NCBI GenBank assembly: GCA_023382975.1
Contig: JAHDXO010000011.1
Span: 61,056 to 125,055, forward strand
Direction of reading: 5' to 3'
DNA: 64,000 nucleotides
Origin: Pirellulaceae bacterium
Lineage (GTDB): Bacteria; Planctomycetota; Planctomycetia; Pirellulales; Pirellulaceae
In this document: positions 1 through 9,068 of the stretch, one piece after another
Layout: every line of letters starts with the position of its first letter
Position numbering within the stretch: the stretch's first letter is position 1
Program-made: the position numbers and the translations under genes
Notes under the pieces: generated by a model
What the model was told of the DNA's origin: nothing
What the model saw: only the letters and a program-made list of their open reading frames with translations
Database searches by the model: none

Positions 1-365
1 TGCGGTGGCCCCGCCTGTTCGAAGACTACCGTCAGGACCGCTTCGTCGGTTTCCGGTGATCGTGCCACAGCGCGAGCGGAGAAGCGGACCAACAGCACTT
101 CGCCCTTGGCGACCGTTCGGTCCGTCGGAAAGCGGATCTGGACGTCGTACGGCTTCTGCGGCCGTTTGACGACGTCCGCTCGAATCACTTCCTGGTCCGG
201 TCCATCGTCCACGTTGTGCCGCTCGATCGTCCCAAACGATTCCTGGACGCTTGCGCGCATTGACTCGAGCGGCCGTTCCGTCAATACCGAAGTACCCGGC
301 GGCAGCGAATCCAACGGATCGGCCGAGAGCAACAAACCAGCAACCAGCGAAACGAACGCAAGCAT
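1..365 (-). CDS. Secreted protein, N-terminal part only (runs off the window edge)
   Basis: An open minus-strand frame starts at the ATG at 365 and runs off the left edge, so only about 121 residues are visible. The start MLAFVSLVAGLLLSADPLDS is a typical signal peptide. The minus strand carries GAGGA (residue-free spacing of 4-5 nt) just before this ATG. The rest is a soluble, beta-rich looking stretch with the segment VQIRFPTDRTVAKGEVLLVR about 70 residues in. That phrase resembles carbohydrate-binding or sialate O-acetylesterase-like secreted proteins of planctomycetes, but the visible part is too short to name a family. It is divergent from the small-protein/HNH pair to its right. An export role is likely; the function is unknown. 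Confidence 0.6.
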   Translation of the reverse strand, partial: MLAFVSLVAGLLLSADPLDSLPPGTSVLTERPLESMRASVQESFGTIERHNVDDGPDQEVIRADVVKRPQKPYDVQIRFPTDRTVAKGEVLLVRFSARAVARSPETDEAVLTVVFEQAGPP

Positions 366-607
366 CACGAACTCCTCAAACCAAATAATTCCTCGGAGAC
401 CCACGCCGCCGAATTCGCGACTGTTCGGAGACGTTTGCCAATCGCGTTCCAGATTCTAAGGGCGCTAGTGCCATTGGGAAAGGACGGATATCCGCCGCTC
501 CACTTCGCGCCGGCGATCGTGTGCTTGCCTTCATCGGTAATTCTGGCGACAATTCTCCGGTGGATTTGAATTGTGTTCTGGAGCGATGTTTCGTGAGGAA
601 CTCTGCG

Positions 608-877
608 ATGACCACCGTAACCGGGAACAGCCATGCTGCCATCTTCCGCCGTTTGATTGAGTCGGATCAGGACGATCTGCCGGTTGAACTGGCACGACAT
701 CTGCTACGCATGAGCTTCCCAAGGCAAGACCTCGAGCGAGTCAATGAACTGGCCGCGAAAGCGCGTGGGGGAACGCTGGTTCCGGAGGAGCGAGACGAAT
801 TGGAGCGGTACAACCTGGTCGGTGATGTGCTGGCGATCTGGCAATCAAGAGCCCGGCGTGCGCTCAATCATCACTAG
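608..877 (+). CDS. Small conserved-type protein upstream of an HNH nuclease
   Basis: This 89-residue protein is charged and helical, with no signal peptide or membrane segment. The ATG at 608 is chosen because GAGG lies at about 591-594 with a 9-nt gap. An earlier GTG in the same frame (521) would add 29 residues that do not look like the rest. The C-terminal part (ERVNELAAKARGGTLVPEER) matches a pattern seen again, in broken form, at 39985-40126: a helical stretch, then G-T-(I/L)-(T/V)-P, then RELDEL-like text. The gene ends 21 nt before an HNH nuclease gene and is probably cotranscribed with it. Small partners of this kind often accompany HNH genes in planctomycetes. The role is not known; a regulatory or antitoxin-like part is only a guess. 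Confidence 0.6.
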   Translation: MTTVTGNSHAAIFRRLIESDQDDLPVELARHLLRMSFPRQDLERVNELAAKARGGTLVPEERDELERYNLVGDVLAIWQSRARRALNHH

Positions 878-898
878 CGGATCACAAGGCAACACAGC

Positions 899-1300
899 AT
901 GGATCGTGATCTGGAAGAACTCGTTTGGCGTCGGGCGAACGGAATCTGCGAGTACTGTCGCCTGCCACAAGCGGTGCATCCTTGGCCGTTCCAGATCGAC
1001 CACGTCATTGCCCAGCAACACCACGGTGAAACGATTCCGGACAATCTTGCGCTAAGTTGTCTGCGCTGCAACTCTCACAAGGGGCCGAATCTGTCCGGCT
1101 ATGATTGGGAAACCAATGAAGTAGTACGACTCTTTCATCCTCGCCACGATGACTGGGAAGAGCACTTTGGTTGGGATGGTCCTTGGCTACGTGGTCGAAC
1201 ACAGATAGGCCGTGTGACGATTGATGTGCTCAACATCAACGCGGCGAGTTACATCGAAATCCGTGAAACGCTGATTGCCGAGGGCTTGTTCCCAGCGTAG
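899..1300 (+). CDS. HNH endonuclease family protein
   Basis: This 133-residue protein is almost entirely one HNH/McrA-type domain. It shows CEYCRLP at about residue 18, the QIDHVIAQ histidine motif at about 38-45, then LSCLRCNSHKGPNLSG. The two CxxC pairs should bind structural zinc, and the DH and N-H residues form the beta-beta-alpha metal site of the fold. The family cuts DNA, but stand-alone copies such as this have no assigned target. It follows a small helical protein by 21 nt, so the two probably form an operon. It is not related in detail to the HNH protein at 17398, which has a longer insert between its zinc pairs. Confidence 0.85.
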   Translation: MDRDLEELVWRRANGICEYCRLPQAVHPWPFQIDHVIAQQHHGETIPDNLALSCLRCNSHKGPNLSGYDWETNEVVRLFHPRHDDWEEHFGWDGPWLRGRTQIGRVTIDVLNINAASYIEIRETLIAEGLFPA

Positions 1301-1341
1301 TTTCGAATGCCGCGAGCCACCAAATGACGACGGAATACCAC

Positions 1342-2565
1342 ATGAGTCCTACGCGATCGATTCGCTGCTTGTTGTTGGCGGCAACGCTTTGCATGGCCAG
1401 CGCGATCATCGGCCACCATTCGCAAACGGGCCATGCGGCCGATGCTGGCGACGCGAGATCGGAACAAGCCGGCTCGCAAACGCCGTCCAAGTTGACGGCT
1501 GGCAACAAGCCGGCCGAAGGACGGCTGGAACCGTTTCTGGGCGAGCCGCGATTTGATACGCGAAAGATCTTTGCAGCCGAGCGGTTTCCCAACGTTGTCG
1601 TGACGACGGACGGGACGGTGCTGGCCACTTGGGGAAGCAAGACGTATCGAGTACGTCGCAGCGAGGACGGCGGCGAAACGTGGGGAGCAGAGATTGTGGT
1701 GCAAGACGAACCCGCGTTCCACGGCGGTGGAGCGCTGGTGGACGAGAAACGCGGAGACGTGCTGGTTTTCGTCCACGAAACGCATCCCCCCTCGCCGCTG
1801 ACCGTGTATCGCAGTGCGGATCATGGCAAGACATGGAAAGCTCAAGAGGCGGTCATCGGCCGCGACATCCACGATCAAGTTCCCGCGATGCACATGAGCG
1901 AGGTCGGCATCATCTTGCGGCACGGGCCGCACGCCGGCCGCTTGTTGCGCCCCGCACGCGTGTACGGAGTCAATCGCGGCTACAACACGGCGATCTACAG
2001 CGACGACGGCGGGCGAACGTGGCACAGCAGCGCACCGTTTCCAGAGAACGGCACGGGCGAGGGGGCGGTAGCGGAACTCTCGGACGGTCGCATCTACTAT
2101 AACAGCCGTTCCCACGCAGCCGCCGACGCGCTGCGGCGGATCGCCTGGAGCCACGACGGAGGGCGGACGTGGCAGGATTTGTCGGTTTCCCCGTCTCTGC
2201 CCGACGGCCCGCGCGGCACCGCGTACGGTTGCATGGGCGGGCTGACACGATTGCCTGTCCAAGGGGCCGACATTCTCGTGTACAGCAATCTGGATGAACC
2301 CACGACCAGCCGCCGGCGCATCACCGTCTGGACAAGCCTGGACGGCGGCAAGACCTGGCCGGTGAAGCGCCTGGTGTACGACGGTTCGAGCGCCTACTCG
2401 TCGCTGGCCGCGGGCCGGCCTGGTACGCCGAGCGAAGGCTGGATCTACTTGCAGTACGAAGGCGGACCGGGCGGCGGCGGACAGTTGGCCCGGTTCAATC
2501 TCGCCTGGCTGCTTGCCGGAGAAGCAACCCGGGACGGCCAAGTGCCCGAATCCCTCCTGCCTTAG
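1342..2565 (+). CDS. Secreted sialidase-like (BNR repeat) protein
   Basis: The protein is about 407 residues from the ATG at 1342; an in-frame ATG at 1324 is also possible, and neither has a strong ribosome site. It begins with a signal peptide (MSPTRSIRCLLLAATLCMAS). At least four Asp-box/BNR motifs of the form S-x-D-x-G-x-T-W follow: SEDGGETW, SADHGKTW, SDDGGRTW, SHDGGRTW and SLDGGKTW. These build a six-bladed beta-propeller as in exo-alpha-sialidases. The propeller is clear, but whether the substrate is a sialic acid is not shown; planctomycetes carry many such proteins with unknown glycan targets. It lies upstream of a GH5-like hydrolase in the same direction, which suggests extracellular glycan handling. 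Confidence 0.85.
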   Translation: MSPTRSIRCLLLAATLCMASAIIGHHSQTGHAADAGDARSEQAGSQTPSKLTAGNKPAEGRLEPFLGEPRFDTRKIFAAERFPNVVVTTDGTVLATWGSKTYRVRRSEDGGETWGAEIVVQDEPAFHGGGALVDEKRGDVLVFVHETHPPSPLTVYRSADHGKTWKAQEAVIGRDIHDQVPAMHMSEVGIILRHGPHAGRLLRPARVYGVNRGYNTAIYSDDGGRTWHSSAPFPENGTGEGAVAELSDGRIYYNSRSHAAADALRRIAWSHDGGRTWQDLSVSPSLPDGPRGTAYGCMGGLTRLPVQGADILVYSNLDEPTTSRRRITVWTSLDGGKTWPVKRLVYDGSSAYSSLAAGRPGTPSEGWIYLQYEGGPGGGGQLARFNLAWLLAGEATRDGQVPESLLP

Positions 2566-2754
2566 CTTTCCCGCGTTCCTTTCCGCGTTTCGTGGCAGAA
2601 AACAGCAGGTGCTTCTGGTAAGATCGGACCAACCGTGAATCCGCTTCTGGCCGCCGTGCGGCAAATAGAGGCGGTCATGAAGTGTGAACGGCAAGCCGAA
2701 CGAGTCGGCGTCTTGGCTGTGTTCCTGTGTGTTCGAAGGTTGGAGAGAACTGCA

Positions 2755-4203
2755 ATGACAAGAGTCTTCTTGACTACCATCACTTTGTTCTTCGCGCTGG
2801 GCGCCGTGTGCGTTGCGGAGCCGATCCGGCTGCATCCGGAGAATCCGCACTATTTCCTCTGGCGCGAGCGGCCGACGGTGCTGATCAGCAGCGCGGAGCA
2901 CTATGGGGCCGTGTTGAATCTGGACTTTGACTACCGCAAGTACCTCGAGACGCTTGGACGCGACGGAATGAACTACACTCGCGTCTTCAGCGGAGCCTAC
3001 GTCGAGCCGGAGGGCGCGTTCAACATCGCTCGCAACACCCTGGCGCCGCTGCCCGGGCGATTCATCTGCCCGTGGGCGCGGAGTGATCAGCCGGGCTATG
3101 CGAACGGCGGCAACAAGTTCGATCTGTCCAAGTGGGACGACGCCTATTTCGAACGGCTGAAGGATTTTGTCGGGTATGCAGAACAGCAGGGCGTTGTGGT
3201 GGAGATGACGCTGTTTTGCCCGATGTACGAAGACAAGCAGTGGCGGCTCAGTCCCATGAACGCGGCAAACAACGTCAACGACTTGGGCGCCATCAAACGG
3301 ACCGATGTGCATACGCTCGACCAACACGGCGGATTGCTAGCAGTCCACGAAGCCCTGACTCGCAAGATCGTCACCGAATTGAACGCCTTCGACAATGTGA
3401 TCTTCGAGTTGTGCAACGAGCCCTACTTCGGCGGCGTGACGCTGGCTTGGCAGCATCGCATCGCCGACGTGATCGTCGAGACCGAGCGCAATTTGCCGCA
3501 ACGGCATCTGATCGCGCAGAACATCGCGAACAAATCGGCACGGATCGTTGATCCGCATCCGGCGGTGTCGATCTTCAATTTCCATTACGCGACGCCGCCC
3601 GAGACGGTGGCCACGAACTACCACCTGAACAGGCCGATCGGCGACGATGAGACCGGGTTCCGCGGCCAGAGCGACTCGGTCTATCGGACCGAGGGCTGGG
3701 ATTTCCTCATCGCGGGCGGCACGCTGTACAACCACCTCGACTACTCGTTCGCCGCTGGATTCGAGGACGGAACGTTCAAGTATCCATCCGCGCAGCCGGG
3801 CGGCGGCAGTCCGGCTCTGCGCAAGCAGTTGAAAATCCTCCGCGACTTCATCGACGGTCTCGACTTCATCCGGATGAAGCCCGACAACTCGGTGATCAAA
3901 GGCGGTATTCCGGCAGGCGGCTCGGCGCGAGCGCTGGTCCAACCGGGCCGCGCGATGGCGATCTACGTGCGCGATGGAAGCCTGACCAAGTCCGGCGCCG
4001 CGGTACCTCCGGTGGCGGGCGACGCGTCCGCCGGTCCTGCGAACCTGCAGATCGAGTTGCCCGCCGGTGCTTGGCAAGCCGAGTGGCTCGACCCCAAGAC
4101 CGGCCGGATCGCTGGCGCAGGGCGGATCGAGGGTGTCGGCGTCCGCCCGCTCGAAATACCCGAATTCGAAACCGACATCGTGCTTCGCTTGATCCGGGAA
4201 TGA
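2755..4203 (+). CDS. Secreted glycoside hydrolase of the cellulase-like (GH5-type) superfamily
   Basis: The protein has 482 residues from the ATG at 2755, which has GGAGAG a few bases upstream and opens a signal peptide (MTRVFLTTITLFFALGAVCV). An upstream in-frame GTG at 2635 would bury that signal. The fold reads as a TIM barrel. IFELCNEPYFGG at about residue 218 holds the Asn-Glu pair of the acid/base, and GDDETGF at about 295 is a plausible nucleophile. A small C-terminal domain (about 395-480) with IYVRDG and WLDPKTGR resembles the beta-sandwich found at the end of such enzymes. The substrate cannot be told from the sequence. It follows the sialidase-like gene by about 190 nt. Confidence 0.75.
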   Translation: MTRVFLTTITLFFALGAVCVAEPIRLHPENPHYFLWRERPTVLISSAEHYGAVLNLDFDYRKYLETLGRDGMNYTRVFSGAYVEPEGAFNIARNTLAPLPGRFICPWARSDQPGYANGGNKFDLSKWDDAYFERLKDFVGYAEQQGVVVEMTLFCPMYEDKQWRLSPMNAANNVNDLGAIKRTDVHTLDQHGGLLAVHEALTRKIVTELNAFDNVIFELCNEPYFGGVTLAWQHRIADVIVETERNLPQRHLIAQNIANKSARIVDPHPAVSIFNFHYATPPETVATNYHLNRPIGDDETGFRGQSDSVYRTEGWDFLIAGGTLYNHLDYSFAAGFEDGTFKYPSAQPGGGSPALRKQLKILRDFIDGLDFIRMKPDNSVIKGGIPAGGSARALVQPGRAMAIYVRDGSLTKSGAAVPPVAGDASAGPANLQIELPAGAWQAEWLDPKTGRIAGAGRIEGVGVRPLEIPEFETDIVLRLIRE

Positions 4204-4443
4204 TCGATCAGACGGGAGTACTCGTACGAGCGGACCGACACCCGTACGACAGCGCTGTTTTTCGCCTTGCTAGCACCAAACGGAACGGGGAGGATGCAGA
4301 GTGCGGCTTGCCGCGAAACAGTTTTCCCCTTGTATGACGGAAATCTCGCCATCGCCCTGCGGGTTCGATGGACGTGGATGTGCCTCGTGCGGAACGCGTG
4401 ACTTCCTGTCTCTTTCTCGCCTAAGTGCTTTGGAATTCTGGAG

Positions 4444-4473
4444 TTGACTCGATTTTGCGGGAATTGATATGAT
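4444..4473 (+). promoter_or_regulatory. Candidate sigma-70 promoter for the LptF/LptG gene
   Basis: TTGACT at 4444-4449 and TATGAT at 4468-4473 are separated by 18 nt, about 36 nt before the start codon at 4509. It is a single match by eye. The rest of the 305-nt gap (4204-4443) shows no gene or clear repeat. Confidence 0.45.
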
Positions 4474-4508
4474 TCGCCCCGAAAATCAGACTCCGGCGGT
4501 TCCTTTTG

Positions 4509-5696
4509 ATGACCATCCTTACTCGCTACATCCTGCTCGAACTGACCAAGGTCTTCTTGGTGACGTTGCTGGCGTTGGTTGTGCTGCTGGTTCTGGTCGG
4601 GGTGGCTCAGGAGGCCGTGCGTCACGGGTTGACCCTCGGGGTGACTTTGCGGTTGGTGCCTTTCGTGTTGCTCAATGCGATGTGCTTTGCCATCCCGGGA
4701 ACCATTCTATTCAGCGCGTGCAATGTGTTCGGGCGGATGGCCGCCGCCAACGAAGTCGTAGCGATCAAGTCGCTGGGTATCCATCCCGACAAGATGGTCG
4801 CGCCGGCTCTGGCGTTCGGCTTCCTGGTGAGCGCCGGCACGGTGCTTTTGATCGAGGTAGCGTTCACCTGGGGGCACCAGGGCGCGAAACGAGTGATTGC
4901 GTCGTCGCTGGAAGAGATCGCCTATTCGATGCTGCGGACCCGCGGAGAGTACAGTTCGAAGCGTTTCTCAATTCATGTTGACAGCGTGGACGGCCGGCGG
5001 CTGATTCGACCGACCATCACGCTGTACGCAACAGACAGCGACGCGCCGACGACGATCTCTGCTCGCGAAGCCGAACTGCGAGCCGACTTCACCGAGGGCC
5101 TGCTGCACCTGGAACTGGTGGACGGATACGTCGAATTGGACGGCCAAGTGACGCTGCGTTTCCCGGACACGATCCGCCAGGCCGTGCCGTTTGCGGATCC
5201 CGACGAAATGTTTGCTGCCAGTTCGCACCCGTCGCACATGCGCACCCCGGACATCGCCAGGGCCAAGGCTCGTCAACGCGCCGAATTGGCGTTGGCCCAT
5301 CGGCAAGGCGCGACGGCTGCGTCTGCCGAATCGAATCCCGGCGACGGTGCCGGAACCGATTCAGCCGAGGGAGACGAACCAAAGGACGCGATCGCCGTCA
5401 GCGGTCAGCGTCTGCACCGCCTGGAAACGGAACCGCATCGCCGCTGGGCGAGCGGTTTGAGTTGCCTGAGCTTCGTTTTCATCGGTGTGCCGCTGGCGAT
5501 CCGGCTGCGGAACGCCGATTTCTTTACCACGTTCGGCATCTGCTTCCTGCCGATCCTGCTCCTGTACTATCCCTTGTTCATGTTCGGACTGGACGGCGCC
5601 AAGGCCGGTCGATTACCGCCCTGGAGCGTGTGGCTGGGCAACATCGTATGCATCATCGTTGGTCTCCTCTTGCATCGCGGCGTAGTACGCCATTGA
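4509..5696 (+). CDS. LptF/LptG family permease (YjgP/YjgQ)
   Basis: This 395-residue inner-membrane protein has the family layout. Three N-terminal membrane helices come first (about residues 8-30, 55-75 and 98-118). A large periplasmic domain follows (about 120-315), then three C-terminal helices (about 318-338, 343-362 and 370-390). The stretch ANEVVAIKSLGIHP after helix 2 is the typical LptF/G coupling loop that contacts the LptB ATPase. The family drives lipopolysaccharide from the inner membrane to the periplasmic bridge. Only one LptF/G gene is visible here, and its partner and LptB must lie elsewhere. The periplasmic domain carries an unusually long Ala/Glu/Arg-rich linker (about 245-300). 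A TTG at 4506 directly before the ATG is an alternative start. Confidence 0.85.
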   Translation: MTILTRYILLELTKVFLVTLLALVVLLVLVGVAQEAVRHGLTLGVTLRLVPFVLLNAMCFAIPGTILFSACNVFGRMAAANEVVAIKSLGIHPDKMVAPALAFGFLVSAGTVLLIEVAFTWGHQGAKRVIASSLEEIAYSMLRTRGEYSSKRFSIHVDSVDGRRLIRPTITLYATDSDAPTTISAREAELRADFTEGLLHLELVDGYVELDGQVTLRFPDTIRQAVPFADPDEMFAASSHPSHMRTPDIARAKARQRAELALAHRQGATAASAESNPGDGAGTDSAEGDEPKDAIAVSGQRLHRLETEPHRRWASGLSCLSFVFIGVPLAIRLRNADFFTTFGICFLPILLLYYPLFMFGLDGAKAGRLPPWSVWLGNIVCIIVGLLLHRGVVRH

Positions 5697-5746
5697 CTCA
5701 ATAACTCGTTTTCGTTTCACCCTTTTTCGGAAAGATCGAGGCTGTC

Positions 5747-8203
5747 ATGGAAGGCTGTCAGGACCGAGCAACCGCCTGCAGGGACGATGGCTCGCAGCAT
5801 GTCTCCGAGACCGGGCGCTGGGCGCCGAGCATTTCGCTGGTGTTGCCGGCCTACAACGAACAGGAGACGATCGTCCAGGCCGTTTGCGAAGCGGACGACG
5901 CCTTGGCGCGGCTGACGCACGACTACGAGATCCTGGTCGTGGACGACGGCAGCACCGACGCCACGGCGGAGTTGGTCGAAGCGATGGCGACCAGCCGAGG
6001 CCATGTCCGGCTGCTCCGCCAGCCTCGGAACATGGGTTACGGAGCGGCGCTGCGGCGCGGATTTGAAGAGGCGCGGTGCGACCTGGTCGGCTTCACGGAT
6101 TCCGATTGCCAATTCCACGTTCACGAACTGGAGCGACTGGCGTTGCTGGCCCGCGACTACGACATCGCTTGTGGATACCGCATCGACCGTCAAGACCCGT
6201 TTCTGCGCTGCTTCTATTCCAAGGTCTACAATCTGCTTGTCCAGACGCTGTTCGGCACGGGAGTGCGCGACGTGGACTGCGCCTTGAAACTCTTCCGGCG
6301 GGAAACGCTGCAATCGATCTCCATCACCACCGACGGCTATCTCGTGAATACCGAAATGCTGACGCGGGCGCGCCAGCAGGAGCGGACGATCGTCGAGGTC
6401 GGGGTCACGCATCGTCCTCGCGCCGCGGGCGAAAGCAAAGTCTCGGTGCTGCACGTCTTTCCGGTGCTGCTGGCGATGATTCGGTTCTGGTGGAATTTCG
6501 TGATGTTTCCGCACCGCGAGGCGGACACGCCCGTCGGTGAACGAAGTCGTCTGTCGCCGTCGCAGTTGGCAGCCGCTGGCGGTTTGGCCGCGATTGCCGC
6601 TGCCATCTGGTTCAACAATCTGGGCTATCAATTGATCGAACCGGACGAGACGCGGTACGCGCAGATCGCTCTGGAGATGTACGAGACGGGCGATTGGACC
6701 GTCCCCCGGCTGCAAGGCAAGCCGTATTTGGACAAGCCACCGTTGCTGTACTGGGCCACGGCGGTCAGTTACAGCCTGTTCGGTGTGGATCAACGGAGCG
6801 CTCGTCTGCCCAACGCTCTGTCCATGTTCGCTGCGGTCGTGGCGATCTATGTCTTGGGGCGCCGTCTGGTGGGGGATCGCGAGGCGGCGCTGGGAGCGCT
6901 GGCGGCCATGTTCAGTCTGGGCGTCGTGGTCTCGGCCCGATTCCTGTTGTTGGACAGTATGTTGACGCTGTGGACCACCGTGACGCTGCTCTGTGCTGGC
7001 ATCGCACTGCGGCAGGAACGCCGCAGTTGGATCTGGTGGCTGTCCGCCGGCGTGGCGTGTGGCTTGGGAGTGATGACCAAAGGCCCGGTCGCCGTGGTGA
7101 TCTGTCTGCCTCCGGTGATGGCCGCCGTCTGGCTCCGCGGCGAACGCGTGACCGCCTATTGGCGGCAGTGGTTCATGCTGTTGGCGCCCGGTGTGCTGCT
7201 CGCGGCGCCTTGGTTCTGGTCGGTCATCCAGCAGCAACCGGAATTCGCCGAGTACTTCTTCTGGAAGCACCACATCACGCGGTTCGTCCAGGGCCTGAAT
7301 CACAAGCAGCCCTTCTGGTACTATCTGCCGGTGATCGTCATCGGGATGTTTCCGTGCTCGCTGTTTCTGCCGGCGCTGTTCCACTATTTATTCAGCCGCC
7401 GCGAGGCGCTGCGCCGTTGCCGCACCAAGGAAATTGGGTTCCTGATGCTGGCCGGCATCTGGCCCCTGGTGTTCTTCAGCGCATCCAGTTGCAAATTGCC
7501 GTCGTACATTCTTCCGGCAGTGCCCTTGCTGAGCCTGGGCATCGGCAAGATGCTGGCGGATACGGTCTGGGCTCGCCAGCCCCTGGCATTCTTCTGTCGC
7601 TATTCGGATCGCGCCGTGGCGTTCGCTACGTTCTTGTTGTTGGTGTCCTGCGTCGTTGCCGGAGTAGCCAGTTCGGTGTTCGGCCGGTCGGGCAGCACCG
7701 ATCAAATCCTGACGATCGCATTTATCGCGATCCCCTTGCTATGGTTCGCGGGACTTCTCTGGTCCGGCCAACGGTTGCCGCGGCCGTCCTGGCGGGTCGC
7801 GATTGCGATTGCCCTGATCTCGGCCGCCTACGGATTCAATTGCGTGATCGCCGAATTCGCCGATTGGCGGTGCGTCGCGGACAACGCGGCGCGGGCTCAG
7901 GAAGAGCAGGGCGCCGATACGCCCGTCGTCTACTTTGGTCGCTCTCCGGCTGCTGCCTCGATTTCCATCAAGTCCCCAAGGATCGTCCATTTCGGCGAAG
8001 AGCAACTCGGCGAACTTCAGCGGTTCGTCGCCCGACAACCGCTGGCCATCGTGGTGACCGACCGATCGGATGTGGACGAGTTGCAGGCTGCAAGCGGGAA
8101 CGACTTCGAACTTGAACAGTCCGGCAACTCGGGGTGCGTATTCCTCGCGCGCAGCCACCGGCAGCTCACCGCCGAAAGTCTGGATCCCACGGTCATTCGG
8201 TAA
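5747..8203 (+). CDS. Fusion: polyprenyl-phosphate glycosyltransferase (GT2) plus ArnT-like glycosyltransferase (GT39/PMT type)
   Basis: The 818-residue protein joins two enzymes. Residues about 25-240 are a DPM1-like GT2 domain with LPAYNEQETI, VVDDGSTDAT and the metal-binding DSDCQF; this class moves a sugar from a nucleotide donor to undecaprenyl phosphate. Residues about 265-800 are a multi-helix PMT/ArnT domain with the signature EPDETRYAQIALEM followed by YLDKPPLLYW; this class takes the lipid-linked sugar in the periplasm and places it on lipid A or a similar acceptor. One polypeptide could thus make and spend the same lipid-linked donor. The two domains usually occur as separate proteins. 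The neighbour lptF/G-like gene 51 nt upstream fits envelope glycolipid work. The sugar and acceptor are unknown. Confidence 0.85.
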   Translation: MEGCQDRATACRDDGSQHVSETGRWAPSISLVLPAYNEQETIVQAVCEADDALARLTHDYEILVVDDGSTDATAELVEAMATSRGHVRLLRQPRNMGYGAALRRGFEEARCDLVGFTDSDCQFHVHELERLALLARDYDIACGYRIDRQDPFLRCFYSKVYNLLVQTLFGTGVRDVDCALKLFRRETLQSISITTDGYLVNTEMLTRARQQERTIVEVGVTHRPRAAGESKVSVLHVFPVLLAMIRFWWNFVMFPHREADTPVGERSRLSPSQLAAAGGLAAIAAAIWFNNLGYQLIEPDETRYAQIALEMYETGDWTVPRLQGKPYLDKPPLLYWATAVSYSLFGVDQRSARLPNALSMFAAVVAIYVLGRRLVGDREAALGALAAMFSLGVVVSARFLLLDSMLTLWTTVTLLCAGIALRQERRSWIWWLSAGVACGLGVMTKGPVAVVICLPPVMAAVWLRGERVTAYWRQWFMLLAPGVLLAAPWFWSVIQQQPEFAEYFFWKHHITRFVQGLNHKQPFWYYLPVIVIGMFPCSLFLPALFHYLFSRREALRRCRTKEIGFLMLAGIWPLVFFSASSCKLPSYILPAVPLLSLGIGKMLADTVWARQPLAFFCRYSDRAVAFATFLLLVSCVVAGVASSVFGRSGSTDQILTIAFIAIPLLWFAGLLWSGQRLPRPSWRVAIAIALISAAYGFNCVIAEFADWRCVADNAARAQEEQGADTPVVYFGRSPAAASISIKSPRIVHFGEEQLGELQRFVARQPLAIVVTDRSDVDELQAASGNDFELEQSGNSGCVFLARSHRQLTAESLDPTVIR

Positions 8204-8360
8204 TCGGTGCGTCCGTGGCCGAATGCGTGACAAACCGGTTCGCTGTCGGCAAAATCGGCTTTATCGGCAAACTCGATTCAAGTTACCGAGTCGTTCTAGC
8301 CGAACTGGTAGATACTACTCGCGTTTTTAGCGACCGAAGTATCGAATCGGCGAGGCCACG

Positions 8361-8684
8361 ATGATCAGACATGTTCCCGCCTTTCTGGGTATTGGACTCT
8401 TGCTCCTTGTCTCCGGCTGTGCGATCTGCGCCAGCCCCTACGACAGCCACTACGCTGCCTACGGCGGCTCCTGGGACCGCGAAGACCCGTCGGAAGGCAG
8501 GGTTGGCTCCGCTTTCCAGCCGGCCGGGGTGATTGGCGGATCGATGGTCGCGGTCGAATCCAAGGGTGGGACGCCCGGTGCCACGGAGTACAAGGGCCGT
8601 TCGATTCTTTCGCCCGGAGGTTCGGGCCGAACCTACTCGGATGGTGACACCCCGCCCGACTTGGACTACTTCATGCCCGAGTGA
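8361..8684 (+). CDS. Small lipoprotein of unknown function
   Basis: This is a 107-residue protein. The N-terminus MIRHVPAFLGIGLLLLVSGC ends in a clear lipobox (LVSGC), so the mature protein starts at Cys20 and is lipid-anchored. The mature part is Gly/Ser/Pro-rich and acidic, with no recognised domain. The 157-nt gap upstream has short direct repeats (TCGGCAAAATCGGC-like) but no promoter I can defend. Similar tiny lipoproteins are common in planctomycetes. Confidence 0.7.
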   Translation: MIRHVPAFLGIGLLLLVSGCAICASPYDSHYAAYGGSWDREDPSEGRVGSAFQPAGVIGGSMVAVESKGGTPGATEYKGRSILSPGGSGRTYSDGDTPPDLDYFMPE

Positions 8685-9068
8685 ATCGCCAGTGCCAATC
8701 GGTTTTCTGGCTCTGGTGCGCTACCCACAGGATACTCGGGTTTCGGGGGTCGGAAGCCACTCGCTCGCCTCGTGGAGGCTCATCTTCGTCGCGGCGAAAT
8801 CGTGCCCTCGTGTAGCATGCTTCTTCGCTTTGCCCCCGGCGGCTGGGCCGTCGCAGCGAACATCGTCAGGTGCTAGCAGTACACGGCCGACATTCCTAGA
8901 ATCCAGTTGTTGCCCCGCGATTCGAGCAGCGGCTGGGAAAGCACGGGACTGACTTCGAGCAGGCCTGGCGAGAATCCAGGACATCCAGTGGAACGAGACG
9001 TGCCTGTCCCAGTTCAAGTACGATCTCGGAGCGGGGCAGGCTCTGTCGAGTTCTGCGAAGGGGGATAC
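8685..9068. other. Intergenic stretch, 384 nt
   Basis: No gene is supported in either strand. Its right half holds one copy of the GGGACTG...GTGCCTGTCCC element described separately (8944-9014). The rest shows nothing I recognise. Confidence 0.6.
8944..9014. repeat. Dispersed element, family C (GGGACTG ... GTGCCTGTCCC)
   Basis: CGGGACTGACTTCGAGCAGG at the left and GTGCCTGTCCCAGTTC at the right bracket about 70 nt. The same two ends recur at 54179-54260, with single ends at 39056-39078 and 63720-63735. The outer GGGACTG/AGTCCC-like ends are roughly inverted. Confidence 0.6.

Noticed and set aside
468..607. PDZ-like text (AGDRVLAFIG, DLNCVLERC) just before the small protein at 608
   Set aside because: The match is short and has no start codon or rest of a protease. 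It could be a protein remnant, but I cannot support it.
1249..3327. Long open frame on the minus strand (about 690 codons)
   Set aside because: It lies opposite the sialidase-like and GH5-like genes, which have clear domains. Its composition (Arg/Gln/His-rich, no motif) is that of an antisense shadow in GC-rich DNA.
8204..8360. tRNA-like words (GGTTCG) in the gap before the small lipoprotein
   Set aside because: No cloverleaf with paired acceptor and anticodon stems can be drawn around them.
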